This document shows positions 26,769 to 35,307 of a stretch of 64,000 bases of DNA, in pieces; position 1 is the first letter of the stretch, and every line of letters begins with the position of its first letter. This DNA is from JAKOWB01 sp038363005 (GTDB taxonomy: Bacteria > Pseudomonadota > Alphaproteobacteria > Kiloniellales > JACOMY01). Under the pieces are notes generated by a model. It had not been told where the DNA came from, made no database searches, and saw nothing but the letters and a program-made list of their open reading frames with translations. The stretch lies in contig JBBQBI010000004.1 of the NCBI GenBank assembly GCA_038363005.1, positions 1-64,000 on the forward strand, written 5' to 3'. The position numbers and the translations under genes were made by a program.

Positions 26769-27411
26769 CATCCTCGTGCGCCGCCGCGCGCTGCTGCGCC
26801 TGGTGGCCCTGGCCCTGCCGACAGCCGCGCTGGCCGGCTGCGCCGACCTGATTCCGGGGCAGGGCTCGCCGCCCACGCTCTATCGTCTGACGCCGAAGTC
26901 GACCTTTCCGGGCAACCTGCCGACGGTCGACTGGCAGCTGGTGCTGGGTCAGCCCGATGCCGACGCGGCGCTCGACACCACGCGCATCGCCCTGCTGCGC
27001 GAGGCCACCCGGATCGAGTATTTCGCCAAGTCGGGCTGGACCGACCGCGCGCCCAGCATGGTGCAGACCCTGATGCTGGAGTCCTTCGAGAACTCCAAGC
27101 GGATCGTCGCCGTCGGCCGCCGGGCCATCGGCCTGCGCGCCGACTTCGAGCTGCGCACCGAGCTGCGCGAGTTCCAGGCGGAGTACACCGCCGGCAGCAT
27201 CACCGCCAACGTTGCCATCAACGCCAAGCTGGTGCGTGCCGCCGAGCGCAGCATCGTCGGACAGAAGAATTTCCTGATTAAAGCGCCGGCCGCCATCGAT
27301 GATCTTGATGTGATCGTCCAGGCCTTCGACGACGCGCTGGGATCGGTGCTGAAGCAGATCGTCGTTTGGACGCTGGAGACCGGCGCGGCGAACTATATTC
27401 CGCCGACCTGA
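26752..27411 (+). CDS. ABC-type transport auxiliary lipoprotein, PqiC-like
   Basis: 219-residue lipoprotein. The start at ATG 26752 has an aggaagg RBS and overlaps the MCE gene by 17 bases. A signal peptide and lipobox (LALPTAALAGC, Cys near residue 29) precede a YRLTPKSTFPGNLP region typical of PqiC/DUF330 auxiliary lipoproteins. It probably docks the MCE assembly at the outer membrane. A terminal basic NILVRRRALLRL precedes the hydrophobic core. Confidence 0.87.
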   Translation: MNLADNILVRRRALLRLVALALPTAALAGCADLIPGQGSPPTLYRLTPKSTFPGNLPTVDWQLVLGQPDADAALDTTRIALLREATRIEYFAKSGWTDRAPSMVQTLMLESFENSKRIVAVGRRAIGLRADFELRTELREFQAEYTAGSITANVAINAKLVRAAERSIVGQKNFLIKAPAAIDDLDVIVQAFDDALGSVLKQIVVWTLETGAANYIPPT

Positions 27412-27416
27412 GGCCT

Positions 27417-27938
27417 CTACTCGGTCAGCGGGTCGTAGCCACAGAGGCTGAAAGCCTGGGTCAGGGCCTCGCGCGAGCCCGCCAGGGGAATGACGACGGG
27501 ATCGCCGATGAAATCTTCGCCACCGATGGTCAGGGTGGAGCCGTCCATCAGCTGGGCGAGCAGCGCCTTGGGCGGATCGCTGGCGGCGAAGCGATAGTCG
27601 GTCTCGCGGCGGAAATCGAGCAGCAACGGCTGGCCGTCGTCGACGGTCAGCGAAAAAGTCAGCTTGGCCTTGGGATGCCCGAACCAGGTGGCGCCGACCA
27701 GCAGGCTCTCCCAGCGCTCGTCCTTGTCGTCGTGGCAGCGGACCGCCACCAGATGGTCGCCGCGATAGATTGAGGCGCGGGCCTGGCTCCCGCCAGGACG
27801 CTCGGCCGCCTGCCGCTCGTCGACGAAGCTCCAGCTCTGCTCGATGCTGGCCGCCGCCACGACGCTGGGCGCGATGGCCGGCGCCAGCAGCAGCAGGCAG
27901 ACGGCCAGGCGCAGGGAGTCCACGAGGGTCGATCGCAT
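27417..27938 (-). CDS. Secreted hypothetical protein
   Basis: 173 residues from ATG 27938 (MRSTLVDSLRL); an upstream ATG at 27956 is possible. A signal peptide runs through VCLLLLAPAIAPSVVAAA. The mature part contains RGDHLVAVRCHDDKDERWE, ATWFGHPKAKLTFSLTVDDG and a C-terminal FSLCGYDPL. Two cysteines suggest one disulfide. The family is not recognised with certainty. The gene converges on the Mla operon with only five bases between stops. Confidence 0.75.
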   Translation of the reverse strand: MRSTLVDSLRLAVCLLLLAPAIAPSVVAAASIEQSWSFVDERQAAERPGGSQARASIYRGDHLVAVRCHDDKDERWESLLVGATWFGHPKAKLTFSLTVDDGQPLLLDFRRETDYRFAASDPPKALLAQLMDGSTLTIGGEDFIGDPVVIPLAGSREALTQAFSLCGYDPLTE

Positions 27939-28009
27939 GCAGCAGGTCCGGTTCATATGCCAGCAGGGCGCGGATTGAACCACGCGACCGTGGCAACGCC
28001 AAGGCAGCT

Positions 28010-28675
28010 TCAGCGCACCAGCGGCAGGATATAGAGCTGCACCGCCAGGAAGTGGCAGACCGCGCCGACCAGGGCGAAGAGATGCCAGATGGCATGATTG
28101 AAGCGCAGGCGGCGCAACAGATAGAAGACCACGCCCAGCGTGTAGGCACTGCCGCCGGCGATGATCAGATAGGTGCCGTTGCCCAGGCCGTCGAAGAAGG
28201 AGTTGGCCCAGGCCATGGAGATCCAGCCCATCACCACATAGAGCAGCAGCGAGATGTACTCGAAGCCCTTCAGCCAGCAGAAGCGCAGCACGATGCCGGT
28301 GATCGCCAAGCCCCACAGCAGTGCGAAGACCAGGCCGCCGATGCGCGGCTCCAGGCCGAGCAGCGCGATCGGCGTATAGGTCCCGGCGATCACCAGGAAG
28401 ATGGCGACGTGGTCGAACGCCAGGAAGAAGCGCCGGATGCGGTCGTTCTTCAGCAGGTGATAGAGCGTCGAAGAGAGGAACAGCAGGATCAGCGAGGTGC
28501 CATAGACGATGGCGCTGAACAGCGCCCAGCCGTCGTCCAGCGGCGCCGCCTCGACCACCATGATCACCAGGCCGGCGATAGCCAGGCCGAGCGCGATCAG
28601 GTGCGTGATGGCATTGGCCAGTTCCTCGGCCGGCGTGTCGGTCGAGGGGGCGTCGTAGCGCGGCACCATCGCCAT
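28010..28675 (-). CDS. Haemolysin III / PAQR-family membrane protein
   Basis: 221-residue protein with seven predicted membrane helices. The metal-binding motif residues are visible: S and H in LFLSSTLYHLLK, H in LAFDHVAIF, and H-x3-H in FNHAIWHLFALVG. Family members resemble adiponectin receptors and are suspected lipid hydrolases or membrane sensors, although haemolysin is the historical name. It lies 25 bases after a DUF3126 gene on the same strand. Confidence 0.9.
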   Translation of the reverse strand: MAMVPRYDAPSTDTPAEELANAITHLIALGLAIAGLVIMVVEAAPLDDGWALFSAIVYGTSLILLFLSSTLYHLLKNDRIRRFFLAFDHVAIFLVIAGTYTPIALLGLEPRIGGLVFALLWGLAITGIVLRFCWLKGFEYISLLLYVVMGWISMAWANSFFDGLGNGTYLIIAGGSAYTLGVVFYLLRRLRFNHAIWHLFALVGAVCHFLAVQLYILPLVR

Positions 28676-28700
28676 GGCGGCGGGCCCCTGCTGCGCCTGG

Positions 28701-28928
28701 TTAGCTGAGGCCGCGCGGCGCCGGCGGCAGGTCTTCCTCGAGGATCGCCATGTTCAGGGAATAGGAGATCTCACCGTCTTCCTCGTCCTTGAACAGCACG
28801 CCGATGAACTCCTGGCCCATGAGGATTTCCGCCGAGCCGTCCTTGGGCCGCAGCTTGACGATGACGCGGTCGTTGCCGAAGAGCTCGCGCAGGTAAAGCT
28901 GCACGCGCACGGCTTCGGTCTGGTTCAT
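28701..28928 (-). CDS. DUF3126 protein
   Basis: 75-residue protein starting at ATG 28928 (MNQTEAVRVQ), matching the alphaproteobacterial DUF3126 pattern VQLYLRELFGNDRVIVKLRP and MGQEFIGVLFKDEEDGEISY. Function unknown. It is likely co-transcribed with the Hly-III gene. Confidence 0.87.
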   Translation of the reverse strand: MNQTEAVRVQLYLRELFGNDRVIVKLRPKDGSAEILMGQEFIGVLFKDEEDGEISYSLNMAILEEDLPPAPRGLS

Positions 28929-29151
28929 ACTGGGTCTCTCCTCGTGCCACGGTGTGAAGCGCCTGCCTGCGCCTGACACCTCGCTTCGTCAAGCCTTCCT
29001 ATCTCGGCATCACGGTCTGCCGGTGCAAGTCTCGGCAGCCACCCGAGGGTGTTCGACGACGGGTCGCCGGGGCGCAGCACAGATGCTCAACTACCAAAGA
29101 TAGCTTCGAGTGATATTCTTTATACCATTAGAAGAATAACTTGCCGCCCGG
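28929..29151. other. Intergenic region, AT-rich patch
   Basis: 223 bases between two minus-strand genes, with an AT-rich stretch near 29100-29145. It probably contains the promoter for the DUF3126 and Hly-III genes. No terminator with a T-run was found. Confidence 0.4.
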
Positions 29152-29622
29152 CTATTGTTCCAGCCTGGCGAAGTTGGCATGGGCGACGACGCGCCAGGTG
29201 CCCTGGTCGCGACGGAACACCGTCAGCCGGGGCGACACCGCCTCGGCCATCTTGCCATCGATCACCACGCCGATGCTGACGCGATAGCGCACCACCAGGA
29301 CGTCGCTGTCGCTGGTGGCGATGATGTCGGTGATCTCCGCCGCCTTGGTGAAGGCCGGCAGGTGTTCCGCATAATCGACGCCGTAACCGGTGCCGTCGGA
29401 GCGCGCCAATTGGAACTCCGGCGCCAGGATGGCCGCCACGCGGGCTGGGTCCTGGCTGTAGGTGGCGTCGAAGAAGGACTGCAGTGCGGCGCGCGCCTCG
29501 ACTGCCAGGTCCGGGCTGTCGGCGGCCTGCGCCGGACCGTCCAGACGTCCGGCGATCCAGCCCGCGGCAAGGCCGATGGCCAGCGTGGCGGCGAGGGCGA
29601 TGCGGCGGGTCGGGAAGGTCAT
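29152..29622 (-). CDS. Secreted SnoaL/NTF2-like protein (DUF4440 type)
   Basis: 156 residues from ATG 29622. A signal peptide (LAATLAIGLAAGWIAG) is followed by an NTF2-like domain: LQSFFDATYSQDPARVAAIL, VVRYRVSIGV and RLTVFRRDQGTWRVVAHANF. The last motif is typical of DUF4440 or SnoaL proteins. The ligand is unknown. Overlapping opposite-strand frames are shadows. Confidence 0.8.
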   Translation of the reverse strand: MTFPTRRIALAATLAIGLAAGWIAGRLDGPAQAADSPDLAVEARAALQSFFDATYSQDPARVAAILAPEFQLARSDGTGYGVDYAEHLPAFTKAAEITDIIATSDSDVLVVRYRVSIGVVIDGKMAEAVSPRLTVFRRDQGTWRVVAHANFARLEQ

Positions 29623-29678
29623 GGCGATCTCCGTTGCGGGGCTTGCCTTGGGCAGGGTCCAGCAGCCTAGCATGCGCG

Positions 29679-30419
29679 ATGGACAGCGGTGCGGTGACGC
29701 GGATCGAAAGCCTGGCGGACCCGGGACCGGCGGCCATGCTGCTGGCAGGGTCGCCGACGCACGTGGTGCTGCTGGCCAACAATCCACGTATCGCGCCCGC
29801 CGCGCTCGACCGGCTGCCGCTGGGACCCGATTGCCTGCTGGTGCAGTTCAACCGGCCGCGCTTCGATGGCGCGCTGCGCGGGCGGCCCTGCCGGCGCGCC
29901 TACGTCTTCACCAATCACCAGGACCGCTTCTTCGGCTTCGATGCCGCCGGGCGAGCCGAGGACCCCCTGCTGGCGTCGTCTGATCCGCCACCGGTCCTCG
30001 TCTTCTGCGGCCGCACGCTGGCGCATGTCGGCGGCTTCATCGCCGCGCTGCCGCCCGCTGTCGGCGTGCTGCAGGTGCCGGAGAAGCGCTGGCTGCTGCC
30101 GGATTATCCGCGTGGCCGCGGCCCCTCCACCGGCTTCGTGGCGCTGCGCCTGCTGCAGGCACTGAACCAGCAGCGCCGCGCCGCCGGGCAGGTCGCCGTG
30201 CCGCTGGAGCTGGTCGGCTTCACCGGGTTCCGCCGCGGCGCCGTCGCCCTGCACGACTGGTGGTACGAACAGCGCTGGCTGCGGCGTCAGCCCGACCTGC
30301 GGCTCAATTCGGCCGGCGCGCTGGAGGGCGGCTGGCGTCTGCGCGCGCTCGGCTGGTGCCTCAGCCACTGGCGCTCGCGGCTGCGCGGCTGGGTGGCGGC
30401 CATGCAGGGCAAGGCCTAG
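29679..30419 (+). CDS. GT29 sialyltransferase-like protein
   Basis: 246-residue protein. A large-motif-like segment VVLLANNPRIAPAALDRLPL continues into CLLVQFNRPRF. A small-motif-like RGPSTGFVALRLLQAL is followed by VPLELVGFTGF. Together these reproduce the GT29 sialyltransferase architecture (L-motif with RFN, S-motif with PSTG). The C-terminus is basic and aromatic (LGWCLSHWRSRLRGW). It would transfer a sugar, not necessarily sialic acid, and has no signal peptide. No CMP-sialate genes lie nearby. The stop overlaps the convergent ester cyclase by ctag. Confidence 0.75.
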   Translation: MDSGAVTRIESLADPGPAAMLLAGSPTHVVLLANNPRIAPAALDRLPLGPDCLLVQFNRPRFDGALRGRPCRRAYVFTNHQDRFFGFDAAGRAEDPLLASSDPPPVLVFCGRTLAHVGGFIAALPPAVGVLQVPEKRWLLPDYPRGRGPSTGFVALRLLQALNQQRRAAGQVAVPLELVGFTGFRRGAVALHDWWYEQRWLRRQPDLRLNSAGALEGGWRLRALGWCLSHWRSRLRGWVAAMQGKA

Positions 30420-30844
30420 AGCGGCGGGATCACGCCCATCTGGCGCAGGCAGGTGGCCTCGTCGATCAGGCCCCAGAAGTCGGTGATCTTGCCGTCGCGG
30501 ATGCGGAAGATATCGAGGATGGTGAAGGTCAGCTGTTTGCCGGTGGCCGGCTGCCCCAGGAAGAGGCCGCGGTGCGTGCCCTTGGCGGTCTTGAAGCTCA
30601 CCACGCGGTCGCCCTCGGCGATCTGGAAGTGCACCACGCTGGACAGGTCGGGCAAGCCCTCCAGCATCTTCGGATAGCTGATCTTGTAGGCCGCCAGCCC
30701 CTGCCAGGCACCGCCCCAGAGGTTCATGTGGTCGGCCACGTCCTCGGCGAAGATCTCGCCCATGCGCTCCATGCGGTGCTGGTTCTGAATCTCGTCGATA
30801 TAGCGCATGACGACGCGCTTGTTGGCTTCCAAGTCGTGCTGCAT
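30416..30844 (-). CDS. SnoaL-like ester cyclase
   Basis: 142-residue NTF2-fold protein of the SnoaL/ester cyclase family, with the core NLWGGAWQGLAAYK, LTFTILDIFRIRDGKITDFW and terminal MGVIPPL. Members rearrange polyketide esters, but many are uncharacterised. It is divergent from the downstream glycosyltransferase gene, with 199 bases between starts. Confidence 0.85.
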   Translation of the reverse strand: MQHDLEANKRVVMRYIDEIQNQHRMERMGEIFAEDVADHMNLWGGAWQGLAAYKISYPKMLEGLPDLSSVVHFQIAEGDRVVSFKTAKGTHRGLFLGQPATGKQLTFTILDIFRIRDGKITDFWGLIDEATCLRQMGVIPPL

Positions 30845-31043
30845 GGCGGACCTCTATCTGGCGGGACGCGGCGGGCGCGGCTCTTCGGAAAGCGTCGCTG
30901 TGATTTACGATCGTGGGAACCGTTGCTCTATCCTGTGGCGATTGGGCGCCGCTGGCGCCAGCGCCCGGCTGAAATAGCAGAGCCCTGTGCCGGCGACCAG
31001 CCAGGGTCGCCTGAGATCGGCGCGCGCCGCGCGGGAGGGATGA

Positions 31044-32048
31044 GTGCAGGCAATCCTCGAGTTCGGGCCCTACAGCCTCTTCGCGCGCACGCATCCCTAT
31101 GAGACCACGCGCATCGCGACCTGTGAGCGGCAGGGCGACCTGCGAGGCCTGTCACGGCTGCACTACGGCTTTGGGCGCCTGGTGGAACTCCCGCGTGCCT
31201 TGGACCGCGAGAGCTGGACCGCCGTCGCCTGCCATGTGCCGATCAAACGACTCCGCCGACTGGGTGCCCGGGCGCTTTCCTATCGGCGACTGCTACGCCG
31301 GGGCGGGCCGTCCCTGATCGGGCTGGACTTCAACGATGCCCAGGCGCTGACGCCGATCGCGCTGGCGGTGCTGGCGCGGGCCGACCTCTATTTCAAGCGC
31401 GAACTGCCGCTGGATCACAGCGCCCTGCTCGCCAATCCGACGCCGGAGCGGCGAGCGCTGCTGGATCGCCATCAACACAAGATCCGTCCAGTGTCTCTGG
31501 GACTCGCCCCTTGGCGCCTCGTCGATCTGCCGGCCGAAGCGCCGGAAAAATCGGTCGACATCTTCTTCGCTGGCCGTATCCCGGCCAGCAATCCGGTACG
31601 TCGACAGGGTGCCGCTTTGCTGGCGCGGCTTGCCGACGAGGGGTATCGCGTTGATCTGGCGGAGCGGCGCCTGTCGCGCGCCGAGTACCTGGCCCGCATG
31701 GCGCGGGCCTGGCTGTCCTGGTCGCCGGAGGGCCAGGGCTGGCAATGCTTCCGCCACTTCGAGGCGCTGGCTGCCGGTAGCGTGCCACTGATCAACCGCC
31801 CGCGGATCGAGATGCCTGACCCGCTGCTGCCCGGCGAGCATTGCCTCCACTACGAACTCGCCGGTGACGGCCTGCTCACGGCAGCCCGGGCCGCCTTGGC
31901 GGACAAGGCACGCCTGGGTCGTATCGCCGTGGCAGGACGGGCGCTGGTGATGCGCTGCCACCTGCACCGGCAGCTGGCCGAGGGGATCCTGGAGACGGTG
32001 GCGGGCTGGCGGTCCCGACAGGATTCGAACCTGTGGCCTACGGTTTAG
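31044..32048 (+). CDS. Glycosyltransferase, group 1-like
   Basis: 334 residues from GTG 31044, with gggaggg at 31033-31039 as RBS. Residues about 165-300 resemble a GT4/exostosin-like C-terminal domain (SVDIFFAGRIPASNPVRR, GWQCFRHFEALAAGSVPLI). The acceptor is unknown. The last 12 codons run through the antisense tRNA-Arg gene, so the tail SRQDSNLWPTV is tRNA-derived and the true family end is probably near residue 322. Its neighbours suggest a role in surface glycan modification. Confidence 0.75.
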   Translation: MQAILEFGPYSLFARTHPYETTRIATCERQGDLRGLSRLHYGFGRLVELPRALDRESWTAVACHVPIKRLRRLGARALSYRRLLRRGGPSLIGLDFNDAQALTPIALAVLARADLYFKRELPLDHSALLANPTPERRALLDRHQHKIRPVSLGLAPWRLVDLPAEAPEKSVDIFFAGRIPASNPVRRQGAALLARLADEGYRVDLAERRLSRAEYLARMARAWLSWSPEGQGWQCFRHFEALAAGSVPLINRPRIEMPDPLLPGEHCLHYELAGDGLLTAARAALADKARLGRIAVAGRALVMRCHLHRQLAEGILETVAGWRSRQDSNLWPTV

Positions 32049-32083
32049 GAAACCGCCGCTCTATCCTGCTGAGCTACGGGACC
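32007..32083 (-). tRNA. tRNA-Arg (anticodon CCT)
   Basis: Complete cloverleaf on the minus strand: acceptor arm GGTCCCG/CGGGACC, D arm GCTC/GAGC and anticodon loop TTCCTAA with anticodon CCT. The T loop sits in a CAGGTTCGAATCCTG arm. The 3' CCA is encoded at 32007-32009. It reads AGG codons, rare at this GC content. The end of the plus-strand glycosyltransferase frame overlaps it. Confidence 0.97.
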
Positions 32084-32212
32084 GGCTGCACCAGCGATCT
32101 GCTGGATAGCAGAGCGCGGCGCGGGAGGCCAGTGCCTGCCACCCGAGCTGCGGATTGGCAAACCCCGTCGGATTTCTTAAAGTCGCGCCGGGCATTGCAG
32201 GGGACTTCGGCG

Positions 32213-32728
32213 ATGGCGGTCAAAGGGGCAAGGCGCGTGGCGGCGACGCTGGCGCTGGTTTTTGGCGGCTGGACGGCGGCGGTGGCGGACGAGCCCTCAG
32301 GCGCGCTGCTCAGCTTCGGCGCCGGTTATTTCGATGTCTTCAGCCAGGTCAACACGGCGGCGGACTTCCGCGTGGAGTACCGCAGCGATGCCCACTGGGG
32401 TTTCCTGCGCCACTGGGGCGGGGTCGAGGTCACCACCGATGGCGGCTTCTGGATCGGCGGCGGCATGCAACTCGAGATCATGCCCTGGAAGGGCCTGGTG
32501 CTGAGCCTGGCCTCCGGCCCCGGCTACTACCACCAAGGCAGCGGCAAGGACCTGGGTGGCGCGCTGGAGTTCCGCACCACCGGCGAGATCGGCTGGCAGT
32601 CCAGCATCGGCACCCGCCTGACGCTGTCGATCAGCCATCACTCCAACGCCGACATCTACGACCACAATCCCGGCGTCGAGACCATCATGCTGACCTATCA
32701 GATCCCGTTGGAGAATCTGTTCAACTAG
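32213..32728 (+). CDS. pagL: Lipid A 3-O-deacylase, PagL family
   Basis: 171-residue outer-membrane beta-barrel from ATG 32213, with a signal peptide ending near VAD. The catalytic region SISHHSNADIYDHNPGVE near residues 140-158 carries the family's His and Ser. An aromatic C-terminal strand precedes the end. It would remove the 3-O acyl chain of lipid A. It lies downstream of a glycosyltransferase and shares its final ctag with the convergent methyltransferase gene. Confidence 0.87.
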   Translation: MAVKGARRVAATLALVFGGWTAAVADEPSGALLSFGAGYFDVFSQVNTAADFRVEYRSDAHWGFLRHWGGVEVTTDGGFWIGGGMQLEIMPWKGLVLSLASGPGYYHQGSGKDLGGALEFRTTGEIGWQSSIGTRLTLSISHHSNADIYDHNPGVETIMLTYQIPLENLFN

Positions 32729-34251
32729 GCCTCGCGCTGCCGCGCCAGGGCGAACAGCGAGCCCTGCACCGGGGCGCGGTGCTCCTGGCGGACCACGACG
32801 TCGTCCCGCCGCCGCAGCTCCAGGCCTGACGCCGCCGCCAGCCGGGCGATGTAGGCGTCGCTCTGGGCATAGCGCCCGCTGACCGTGAGCTGGCTGTCGC
32901 GGTTGTCGTCCGCCAGCCGCTCGATCGAGAAGAGGAACAGGCCGTCCGGCCGCAGGTGGTGCGCCACCTGGGCGAACAGCGGCGCCAAGTCGCCCAGGTA
33001 GATCAGCACGTCAGCCGCGGTGATCAGGTCATAGAGCGTTGGGTCGGCGGTCAGGAACTCCACCACTTCGCCCACCGCCAGGCGGGCATAGAGGCCGCGC
33101 GCATCGGCCCGCGCCAGCATGCGTGGCGACAGGTCGACGCCGGTCCAGTCAGCCACCAGCGGGCCGAAGCCGACCGCCACCAGGCCGGTGCCGCAGCCCA
33201 GGTCCAGCGCCCGGTCGAAGCGCTGCTCCGGCGCCAGCCGCTGCGCCAGCGCCGCCATCGCCTCCGGCACGCGGTAGTCCAGGTTCTTCAGCTGGTGGTC
33301 GAAGGAATCGGCGAAGGAATCGAAGCTGCGCGCAACATAGGCCTGCGGCGGCGCGGCCGTGGTGCGGCCCTCCATGGCGTCCAGCATGTGCCGGGCGACG
33401 GGGTCCGCGGGCTGGCTGCGCAGCACTTGGCGGAAGGCCGCGGCGGCCTCCTCGGTCAGGCCCTGGTCGCCGGCCAGCAGTCCCAGGTTGCGCCAGGCGT
33501 CGGCGTGGTCCGGTGCCAGGCGGGTGGCCTGGCGATAGGCCTCCAGCCCCTCGGCGGCGCGGCCCAGCGCACGCAGCGCCGTGCCGCGGTTGTTGTGCGA
33601 ACGGGCGTGGCCCGGCACGCGTTGGATGGCCCGGTCGAGCAACGCCAGGGCTTCCTGCGGCTGCAGCATCTCCATCAGGATGGCGACCGCCTGGTTGGCC
33701 GCCTCGATCTGTGTCGGCTGTTTCTGGAACACGGCGATGAACAGCGCCAGCGCCTCGCTGGACTGTCCGGCGCGGCGCAGCGCCAGGGCCAGGTTGTATT
33801 GCGCCGAATGATTGGCCGGCTGGCTTGCCACCGCCAGGCGGAAGCAGGGGATGGCCTCGTCGAGCCGCCCGGAGATGGCCTGCAGCCGGCCCAGGTTCAT
33901 CGCTGCGACGAAGTGCCTGGGGTCCTTCGCCAGGGCCTCCGCCAGCACCGCCTCGGCCTCGGCCGGCTGGCCGACCGCCTGCAGCACATGGCCCAGGTTG
34001 GCCAGGCCGTCTGGCCAATGCGGCGCCCGCCGCACCGCGTCGCGCGAGACAACAACGGCGTCCGCGCTGCGCCCCAGCCCCGCCAGCGCCAGGCCCTTGA
34101 GGCTGAGCAGGGCAGGGTGATCGGGTTGGGTCGCCAGCCCACGCTCCAGCAGCTGCAGCGCGCGCGCCGCTTCGCCGGTGCTCAGCAGCTTGCCGGCCTC
34201 ACGCAGCAGCGCGGTGGGCTCGCCCGGAATGCCTTCCTCGCCTGTCCTCAC
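32725..34251 (-). CDS. TPR-repeat protein fused to a SAM methyltransferase
   Basis: 508 residues from GTG 34251, which overlaps the stop of pip by three bases (GTGA). The first 320 or so residues hold about eight TPR-type units, for example HADAWRNLGLLAGDQGLTEE. The C-terminal part is a class I methyltransferase with DRALDLGCGTGLVAVGFGP and VEFLTADPTLYDLITAADVL. A protein or small-molecule methyltransferase with a TPR scaffold is likely; the substrate is unknown. A longer in-frame extension upstream would lie inside pip and was rejected. Confidence 0.85.
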   Translation of the reverse strand: MRTGEEGIPGEPTALLREAGKLLSTGEAARALQLLERGLATQPDHPALLSLKGLALAGLGRSADAVVVSRDAVRRAPHWPDGLANLGHVLQAVGQPAEAEAVLAEALAKDPRHFVAAMNLGRLQAISGRLDEAIPCFRLAVASQPANHSAQYNLALALRRAGQSSEALALFIAVFQKQPTQIEAANQAVAILMEMLQPQEALALLDRAIQRVPGHARSHNNRGTALRALGRAAEGLEAYRQATRLAPDHADAWRNLGLLAGDQGLTEEAAAAFRQVLRSQPADPVARHMLDAMEGRTTAAPPQAYVARSFDSFADSFDHQLKNLDYRVPEAMAALAQRLAPEQRFDRALDLGCGTGLVAVGFGPLVADWTGVDLSPRMLARADARGLYARLAVGEVVEFLTADPTLYDLITAADVLIYLGDLAPLFAQVAHHLRPDGLFLFSIERLADDNRDSQLTVSGRYAQSDAYIARLAAASGLELRRRDDVVVRQEHRAPVQGSLFALARQREA

Positions 34252-35198
34252 GGCAGCGTGGCGAAGCGGTCGCAGGCGGCAACCAGCCGCCGGCGCGTGC
34301 CGGGCTCCATGGCCGAGTGACCGGCGTCGGACACGAAGTGGTACTCGGCCTCCGGCCAGGCACGGCGCAGGTCGTCGGCGGAGCGAGCCGGGCAAACCAT
34401 GTCGTAGCGACCCTGCACCACCACGGTCGGGATGTGCCGGATGCGGCCGATCTGCTCCAGCAGCTGGTTTGGCGCCAGGAACAGGCGGTTGATGAAGTAG
34501 TGCGCCTCCATCCGGGCCAAGCCCAGGGCCAGCTGCTCTTGCGAGAAGTGCTGCAGGGTCTGCGGATTGGGCAGCAGGGTCGAACAGGCGCCCTCGTAAC
34601 GCGACCAGGCCTGTGCCGCTGGCAGGTGGATCGCCGGGTCGGGATCGACCAGCCGCCGGTAGTAGTTGGCCAGGATGTCGTCGCGCTCCGCCGGTGGCAG
34701 GAACTCGTGAAAGGCGCGCCAGTTCTCCGGGAAGACGAAGCGCATGTCGCGCAGGAACCAGTCGAGCTCGGCCGGCCGGCCCAGGAAGATGCCGCGCAGC
34801 ACCAGCGCCCGTGTGCGCTCGGGATGGGCCTGGGCATAGGCCAGCGCCAGGGTCGAGCCCCAGGAGCCGCCGAACACCACCCAGCGCTCGATGCCGAGCA
34901 GCAGGCGCAGCCGCTCGATATCGGCCACCAGGTGCGGCGTGGTGTTGTCGGTCAGGTCGGCGATCGGCCGCGAGCGTCCGGCGCCGCGCTGGTCGAAGAT
35001 CACGATGCGATAGCGGTCGGGATCGAAGAAGCGGCGATGGTCGGCCGAGGCGCCGGCACCCGGGCCGCCATGCAGGAAGATCACCGGCTGGCCGGCCGGG
35101 TTGCCGCTCTGCTCCCAGTAGAGCTGGTGCGGCGGATCCACCGCCAGCATACCGCTGTCATAAGGTGCAATGGGCGGATAGAGGTCGCGCTCGGACAT
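34248..35198 (-). CDS. pip: Proline iminopeptidase
   Basis: 316-residue alpha/beta-hydrolase (peptidase S33) that removes N-terminal proline. Oxyanion motif IFLHGGPGAGASADHR, nucleophile elbow FGGSWGSTLALAYAQ with the serine, GRYDMVCP with the aspartate and SDAGHSA with the histidine are all present. Length is typical. It is the upstream partner of the TPR-methyltransferase, translationally coupled at GTGA. Confidence 0.95.
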   Translation of the reverse strand: MSERDLYPPIAPYDSGMLAVDPPHQLYWEQSGNPAGQPVIFLHGGPGAGASADHRRFFDPDRYRIVIFDQRGAGRSRPIADLTDNTTPHLVADIERLRLLLGIERWVVFGGSWGSTLALAYAQAHPERTRALVLRGIFLGRPAELDWFLRDMRFVFPENWRAFHEFLPPAERDDILANYYRRLVDPDPAIHLPAAQAWSRYEGACSTLLPNPQTLQHFSQEQLALGLARMEAHYFINRLFLAPNQLLEQIGRIRHIPTVVVQGRYDMVCPARSADDLRRAWPEAEYHFVSDAGHSAMEPGTRRRLVAACDRFATLP

Positions 35199-35307
35199 CC
35201 GGTCTCCGGGAAACGCCAGGGATTGAGAGTGCCCCTATAGCGCACCGGGCCGGGGACCACCAGTCACCTGGCTTTGAGCCGCCGCAAAGCCTGCTATTGT
35301 CGCCGCC

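Noticed and set aside
33039..33740. Arg/Pro-rich plus-strand frame opposite the TPR-methyltransferase
   Set aside because: Composition artefact of high GC; no motif and no RBS.
34251..34395. Upstream extension of the TPR-methyltransferase gene
   Set aside because: It lies inside pip. The GTG at 34251 overlapping the pip stop is the better start.
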